A stretch of 64,000 bases of DNA, from contig CP085827.1 of the NCBI GenBank assembly GCA_020809705.1, forward strand, positions 3,596,001 to 3,660,000, in the 5' to 3' direction. Source of the DNA: Calonectria ilicicola (lineage: Eukaryota; Ascomycota; Sordariomycetes; Hypocreales; Nectriaceae). Both the position numbers and the translations under genes were made by a program. The notes under the pieces are model-generated. The model saw only the letters and a list, made by a program, of their open reading frames with translations, had not been told where the DNA came from and made no database searches. Below, in pieces: positions 58,375 through 64,000 of the stretch. How positions within the stretch are numbered: the stretch's first letter is position 1; the number at the start of each line of letters is the position of its first letter.

Positions 58375-58786
58375 ACAGGATGTCAATCTAACACAATGCA
58401 TAATTTAGATTGAGCGGTTAAAGACACATAAAATTCTCGAGATTAAAAAACCTTCTCCGATTTCTTAAGATTAAGGCCAATGCTTATTTAATCTGTTCGT
58501 AGTGTGATCACTGTGATCTCATTTGACAATGCTGGCTGGTCACGAGAATGATCTGTTCGTTCTTGAACCAAGCTCCGTCTAGGTGGGATGTGAGGAACTC
58601 CGCAACGTTGGAAAAAATCCCGAAAAGGTTGGCCTTTATCCAAAAATCACTAAAAATTCCTAAAGTATGTTTTCTATTAAAAGAGATATCAGACCGGTCA
58701 TCGCATCATCGATCGCCAAGAAAAAAAAAAACGCCACGAAATGTCTCGGGTTATTTGCTAGGATGAAGGAATAAAAAGAAAACATC
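58375..58786. other. intergenic between MFS gene and tRNA-Glu
   Basis: About 410 bp without coding signal. Confidence 0.5.
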
Positions 58787-58876
58787 CTCCGGTACAGGGA
58801 ATCGAACCCTGGGCTCCGCGGAACTGATCTCTCAGGTTTTGAGAGCGCGAAATGTTAGCCACTACACCATACCGGA
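58787..58876 (-). tRNA. tRNA-Glu: tRNA-Glu (CUC) with an 18-nt intron
   Basis: The minus strand folds as a cloverleaf. The acceptor TCCGGTA pairs with TACCGGA, with discriminator G. The T-arm is CCAGG-GTTCGAT-TCCCTG-like. The D-arm region is GTGTAGTGGCTAAC, as in eukaryotic tRNA-Glu. The anticodon stem TCGCG/CGCGG closes a loop CTCTCA...C once an 18-nt insert is removed one base 3' of the anticodon, the standard nuclear tRNA intron position. Within the intron TGAGAG is complementary to the CTCTCA anticodon loop, giving the usual anticodon-intron helix recognised by the splicing endonuclease. Internal A and B boxes are present as usual for RNA polymerase III. Confidence 0.9.
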
Positions 58877-59836
58877 TGTTGCTGTTGAAAGGGTGTAGAA
58901 AAATATGCACTAAGGAGGATATCGGCTGATGGACATGGAAATGCGGGGTCAATACGCACATGAGGTCTCACCAATTGTTCGACTGGTATGAATTGGTTTG
59001 CGCTCAGATATTGTCATAGAGTATTCGAATGATATTGCTTCTATTTGGAAAACCCCAGTTTGAGTTATGTATTTTCCTGTCTTTGTCACGCAAGAACAGG
59101 CTCAAGGCGACCTTTTAGTGACCCTCGAGCGAGACCTAAATGTATGTTCAATGCTTTCCGCTCCTTAGCGCAGCCAGTCATCCTCCAATAGAGATAATAT
59201 CAAGAGATGAAAATTCGAGAGGAGGGGCTGCAAGAATAGCCAGGCGCGGGATGTGCTAGTAGTATGTGTGTCCCTCATATAGCCTGCCCTAATGATATTG
59301 CTACTACAATGCGGTGTTTTGCCAAGTTTTGAGTCTTTGACATGCTTGGATCAAGCGATGCAATTGGAAAGAGCTAGTTCCTTCCATTGTGAGATGTGTA
59401 ATTTGCGGTATTAATGAGCAAAAGAAAACAGCGCAGGTTGAGTACAAAGTCAGTACCAAGGGCGACGCCAATTTACGCCACAAGGCGCACACTGGGGGTG
59501 ACTATCATCCAGACTACAAATCAAACCCAGAACCAATGACGCATTGACCCACTTGTATGCCTTGAGAAGGTCGACAACCAGTTAAACCGCCCATCCCCGC
59601 ATGTGACTATCTTGCATGACTGCAGGATGTGAGCTCAGCCCCTCATTCAGTCAGCCATGAGCTGTAGTCAACTCGCCTATATATTAAGCTTAAGAACCCC
59701 GATGTCCCCCAGGCAGCAGATTATGTGGGTGCTTGAGTGGGTTGAATTGCTTCCTTTAGATTGGGATTTGTAGAACTGCGTCATCCTCCTTTTCGAGCCA
59801 GTCACCTCCTCTCCACCGCCTTGGATATTGCAAGTT
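58877..59836. other. intergenic, no gene seen
   Basis: About 960 bp with the upstream flank of the tRNA gene and the presumed promoter of the GTPase-RING-patatin gene. No coding feature is supported. Confidence 0.5.
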
Positions 59837-62800
59837 ATGGACTCCAGGGTGTCTTTTGCAACCGATTTAGAATCCGATAGAAACACATCAGTCGCATTCT
59901 TCGAGGAAGTCGCGAATGCGCAAAGGGAAGCTAATGATTTTTACGCCGGTTCTCAAAATTACACGAGGCCTGATGTGACCTCTCCCATCTCATGGAGAGA
60001 CCCATCAAGTGCATTGTAGGCGCATCCATTCTCGGCTTCTATTGTTTTTTCTTTTTAACTTCCTGTAGTATATATGAACAATCAGCCAGACTTAAGATTT
60101 CCACAAGATGCCGAGAACACCAATGTCAAGAACAAGATTCGCCGATGGACCTTCTCATGTGCAGTGGTTGTGGCATTGTCGATCTCCCTGCTCACCGACA
60201 CTGCTTAAAACAAAAGCGGTCTCATTGTCGCGAGCCTGTAAACCCCCGCGAAGAAGTATCATTTAGGCCATGTGAAGAGGTGCGCTTTAAAGACTACGTT
60301 TTTGCGAGATACCTGTTCAGTCCAAGGGCCAATAAAGACCGAGTTGCACCCCATGCAAACGATGTGTCCAGTACCTGGATTGGTTTGTCTCAATTTGGGC
60401 CCGAGGGCGTTCCAAAAATACACATCTGGCCTCAGCTGCAGCGATTTGTGGATAAGTCTTATGGTTCTCATGCTCGACAATATCCTGGACTTGTCTCATT
60501 CATTGGCGAGACTGGATGTGGGAAAAGTACATTAATTCGCGCAATGATACGGTTGGTCAAACCAGATGAGATACACAGACATCCAGTACCAGTTCCTGGG
60601 CTACCTAATGATGAGTACGAATCGACGAGCAGCGATATTCATGTCTATGCCGACCCTTATACCTTATCCACTGAGTTTCCCACGCTTTTTGTAGGTACGT
60701 CGAACCTTTCAAGAACAGACTTTTTGCTGGTTTTTTTGTCTAAAAGAAAACAGACTGTGAGGGATTCTGGGGATCTGAAAATCCAATTTCCCGACAAGCT
60801 ATTCTATCTTTGGTACCAGGAGAAACGCCGCAACAGCCGCCTCCGAGAATGACGCCGCGCCAACACCGTGAATATGTCACTCATCAAGAGTCGATGCTCA
60901 AGAGGGTCAAGGAATTTATGAATACTTCTAAAACCCAAATCAGTTTGGAGTGGGGTCAATCTCAAAATGGCCGTGCCCACCCCGAAACTCGTGAGATTCT
61001 CGTTCAGCAAGTCTATCCTCGGCTTCTCTATGCTTTTTCGGATGTTGTCTGTTTTGTCACAAGTAATCCTAAGTACGATATATTTGGTAGTCATCGTAAA
61101 GAACTAATGTAAACCGGATCGAAGGTCGTCAAAACGATTTCTATCCAAGCTCATCTCTTGGGCCAAGGAAGGCCATGATCGAATCCTGAACCAGTCCTTG
61201 AAACCTGCGCTTGTATTTGTGATAAACCAAGCTGCAAATTCGTCCAACTCAATGAACTCGCAGGATAATCCCACTGAGAAATTGCTTCGAAGCTTTGAGA
61301 AAGAGAATGAGTACAGAACACTTACCTCCTTATGGAGAGAGAGGGGACGTGAAATAAACAACGCCAATGACCTCATTAGGTGTTATTATGATTCTATCAC
61401 GGTCGTGAAAATACCGGCACACTCAGATGATAGTCTGCCAGCAATATCTTCCTTCGCATTATCAGGTATCAGATCCCTATACGAAACTATCCAAGCTACA
61501 GCAGCAGCCGTTCGTCGAAAAAGAGAGACCAAAAACATCCTCTGGGATATAAGCATGCTTAATGCATATGTGGAAAGGTCTTTGCAAACTCTTGGTCAAG
61601 ATTATCGTGCATCCCTTGATTTTCATGACCTGACATTAGATGACACATCTCTTCCGACAAAATTCAGCCAACATATGGCAAATGCAATGCAAATGCTTGT
61701 TCGAATTCGCAAACTCCATATTACAAATAAGATTGGAGGCGAACAACAAATTGTATCGGAATTTATTCCATATCTGGCGGCCTGTATTGCTGCTCAGCTT
61801 CCGTGGAATTCAGGCAAAGGTTGAAAATTATAGTTTTCCTCAATAACTAGAATACTAATGGTAATAGGTAAGATGGAGAATGTCCGACAAACTTTAGTTG
61901 ATGAGGCGCAACGTGGCCACCATCTCTTTCGATTTCGCGACTGGTGTTGCGAGGCCACAGATTCAATGAACAACAGATGTCGAAATTATTGGCCAGGTCA
62001 TAGTAAAGGACATCAATTTAGTTCCCATTTTCGAACCAGGCACAGAAACACGAGAGGTGCGAGTGAAACCATCGAAGAAGGAGCGCATGAATGCACATTT
62101 GATCCTCAAGGATTCAATGAACGGCTTTGGGCGGAGCTGAGCGTGTTGGAAAATGCCGAGCAAGCTATGGAAAGACTGACATCGCTAGCTTCTGAGATCA
62201 AGTTTGACAAATTGCATAGCCAGCATACTTGTCTAACTTGCTTGTCTCATTGCCCAGCTAATATTCTTCCCTGTGGGAGATTCGGTCATGGGATTTGCCA
62301 AATATGTCTACAACGCTTCTCAAGAAGTCGAATAAATATTTCCATGCTCACCATGACGAGTTGCCCTCTCGGTTGCAGGTTTGATAGACCCTGGGTTATC
62401 AGAGTGAAACCGGAGATGGCCGGCCCGCGCATATTAGCACTTGATGGGTAGGACAGCGACAGGTGTTTGCACTATGCGGCCAAGATGCTAACGAAAAAGC
62501 AGTGGTGGTGTGCGGAGCATCGTAGAACTCATGATATTGAACACAATTGAGAAAGAGATTCGTCGCGAGGTGGGATTTGACATCCCCATCAAGGAATTTT
62601 TTGATCTTGTAATTGGGACGAGCACTGGTAAGAAATTTTGTCCTTCAATTAAAAATAAATATGCTAAAATACTAGGCGCCATAATCGCTCTTGATGTTTT
62701 TCATGGAGATTTGTCGTCTGATGAAAGCATCTCAAACTTTCGTGCATTAGCAAGGAGGACATTCTCACACGGGCAAGGGTTGAAGATTGCTTTCATTAAA

Positions 62801-64000
62801 TCCTTGATGCAAAAATTCCATGATTTTAGGCAGGGAAATAACGATGAAATAAATGGTGCCCTCAGACACCAATTCCGTAAACACTCCCCCCATCTATTCG
62901 GCGGGGAAGATTGGGTCAAAGTGGGTGTTATCGCGTGTCTCGAAGGACGCAAGCAACCCACGCTAATAGCAAACTACTCGAGAGATCCAACTCCAATGGA
63001 CAATGGTAGATCAATCACGTACACTCGGAAAATTTGACAGCTAGACCGCTAACATGATCTAGAAGATATCGAATTTTCTCGGCAAAATCACCAGCGTAGG
63101 GACTTCAAGGTTTGGGAAGCGTGAGTAAAACGCGTAAACATCTCGGATCCTACTTACAAGCACTAATTTATTTCAAGGGCGAGAGCAGCAACGGCCGATC
63201 TCATTCATTTCAATCCATTCGTGCATCGTGAAACGAGAAAGACATATGTGGATGGTAGCATTGTGCGAAATAATCCCATTCAAGTCGCTTACGACGAATA
63301 CCCAAAGATTTGGCCTAGCTCTAATCCACCAGATATCATTGTATCAATTGGCACTGGACTCGTCGTTGATTCGAATGGCAATTTGAAACAGAGTCGAAGT
63401 TCCCGACTAGAGGTGCTGATGGCACTGCTCCCCCGAGCCATTCAAAAGCAATTCGAAATAGCCTTTGATGTGGTTGGAAGTACATTAGACTGCCGAGAGA
63501 CCTGGCATGGTTTTAAAAGGGATGTAAAAAGAGCACTTCCCTCCACTCAGCTGCACAAGCATTGCCACCGTCTAAATGTTTATACATCACAGCGTGTAAA
63601 CATAGGTGATATTGACAAATTGGAGATACTGGAGCAGGAGTGCAAAGAATATCTTGATCGCCCCCACAAAACAATTGAGAATATGACAAAACGGCTCCTG
63701 GCGTCGCTATTCTACTTCGCGGGGGAACTAAAAGATGAAATGAACCGAAAACGCATTTTTGGGCGCATATGTTGCAGACTTGATCCAAGAGAGTCTTACG
63801 GCAAAAGGTTGCTTGAATTGGGCTTACGGTTTCATCTTCGGGAGGCTCTTCCGGGTGGAACGTCGCCAGAGGGAACTGATATCCATCTTGCTGATCGAGG
63901 TGATCCGTTTGATGCTACGGATTTGTCAATTAGTGTTGTGTTCGTAACCAGGAGGGGGGTCTATAAGCGGTCAATTGGAGTAAAACTGCCAGGCTGGGAT
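59837..64000 (+). CDS. P-loop GTPase / RING-like / patatin phospholipase protein (3' end cut by window)
   Basis: Nine exons are visible (59837-60015, 60069-60694, 60754-61072, 61125-61819, 61868-62447, 62503-62627, 62676-63005, 63063-63120, 63178-64000+), giving 1245 aa and still open at the edge. Domain order: a Cys/His cluster (C91xxC94...); a P-loop GETGCGKST at 206-214 and a G3-like DCEG at 269-272, suggesting a GTPase; a helical region; a Cys/His patch at 633-655; a RING-like finger using C728, C731, C742, H747, C750, C753, C772 and C776; then a patatin domain with the DGGGVR oxyanion loop (799-804), Ser840 in GTSTG and the D996-G997 dyad. Both phospholipase catalytic residues are intact. 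The arrangement suggests a nucleotide-gated lipase effector, by analogy with patatin-bearing fungal NLRs and bacterial defence phospholipases. That function is inference. Confidence 0.82.

Noticed and set aside
1..64000. CRISPR arrays, prokaryotic operons, insertion sequences or a secondary-metabolite backbone gene
   Set aside because: The window is fungal nuclear DNA; no regularly spaced repeats, transposase, polyketide synthase, peptide synthetase or terpene cyclase was seen.

Overview
The window is eukaryotic, from a filamentous ascomycete (Pezizomycotina, probably Sordariomycetes/Hypocreales). The support is short 50-70 nt GT-AG introns with CTAAC/CTAAT-like branch points, Zn2Cys6 regulators with the fungal-specific middle region, HET-domain proteins, a TPR-CHAT protein, GABA-type permeases and a cytochrome P450 of the P450-BM3/P450foxy type. 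The species cannot be fixed from the sequence. Exon coordinates were derived by hand from splice signals, and every gene model given here closes in frame.

Layout. 1-5.6 kb: no convincing gene. 5.6-11.9 kb: a secreted six-hairpin-like protein (-), divergent from an APC permease (+), which converges on a CPA2 cation/H+ antiporter (-). 13.1-26.9 kb: a P450 5' remnant, a 1004-aa TPR-CHAT protein (-), a tautomerase (-), a divergent HET protein (-), a Zn2Cys6 regulator with a damaged zinc cluster (-) and a canonical HET protein (+). 28.6-34.2 kb: a second APC permease, an AlaX-type tRNA-editing protein and an ART1/LDB19-type arrestin. 35.8-43.0 kb: a Zn2Cys6 regulator, a heme-domain-only P450 and a seven-exon secreted TAP-type hydrolase. 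43.8-49.7 kb: a third Zn2Cys6 regulator and a PMCA-type Ca2+-ATPase. 49.7-64 kb: a gene-poor stretch, a cysteine-rich single-pass membrane protein hidden under an antisense ORF, an MFS permease, an intron-containing tRNA-Glu and, running off the right edge, a P-loop GTPase/RING-like/patatin protein.

Two themes stand out. First, accessory genes of the self/non-self recognition and regulated cell death type: two HET proteins, a TPR-CHAT caspase-like protein and the GTPase-RING-patatin protein. The last is the best candidate for a little-described system. Second, nutrient and ion transport with its control: two GABA/choline-type permeases, an MFS permease, two cation pumps and an arrestin adaptor that in yeast drives permease endocytosis. 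There is no obvious complete secondary-metabolite cluster; no backbone synthase is present. The adjacent, co-oriented regulator and P450 at 35.8-39.7 kb are the only pair that looks like a small metabolic unit.
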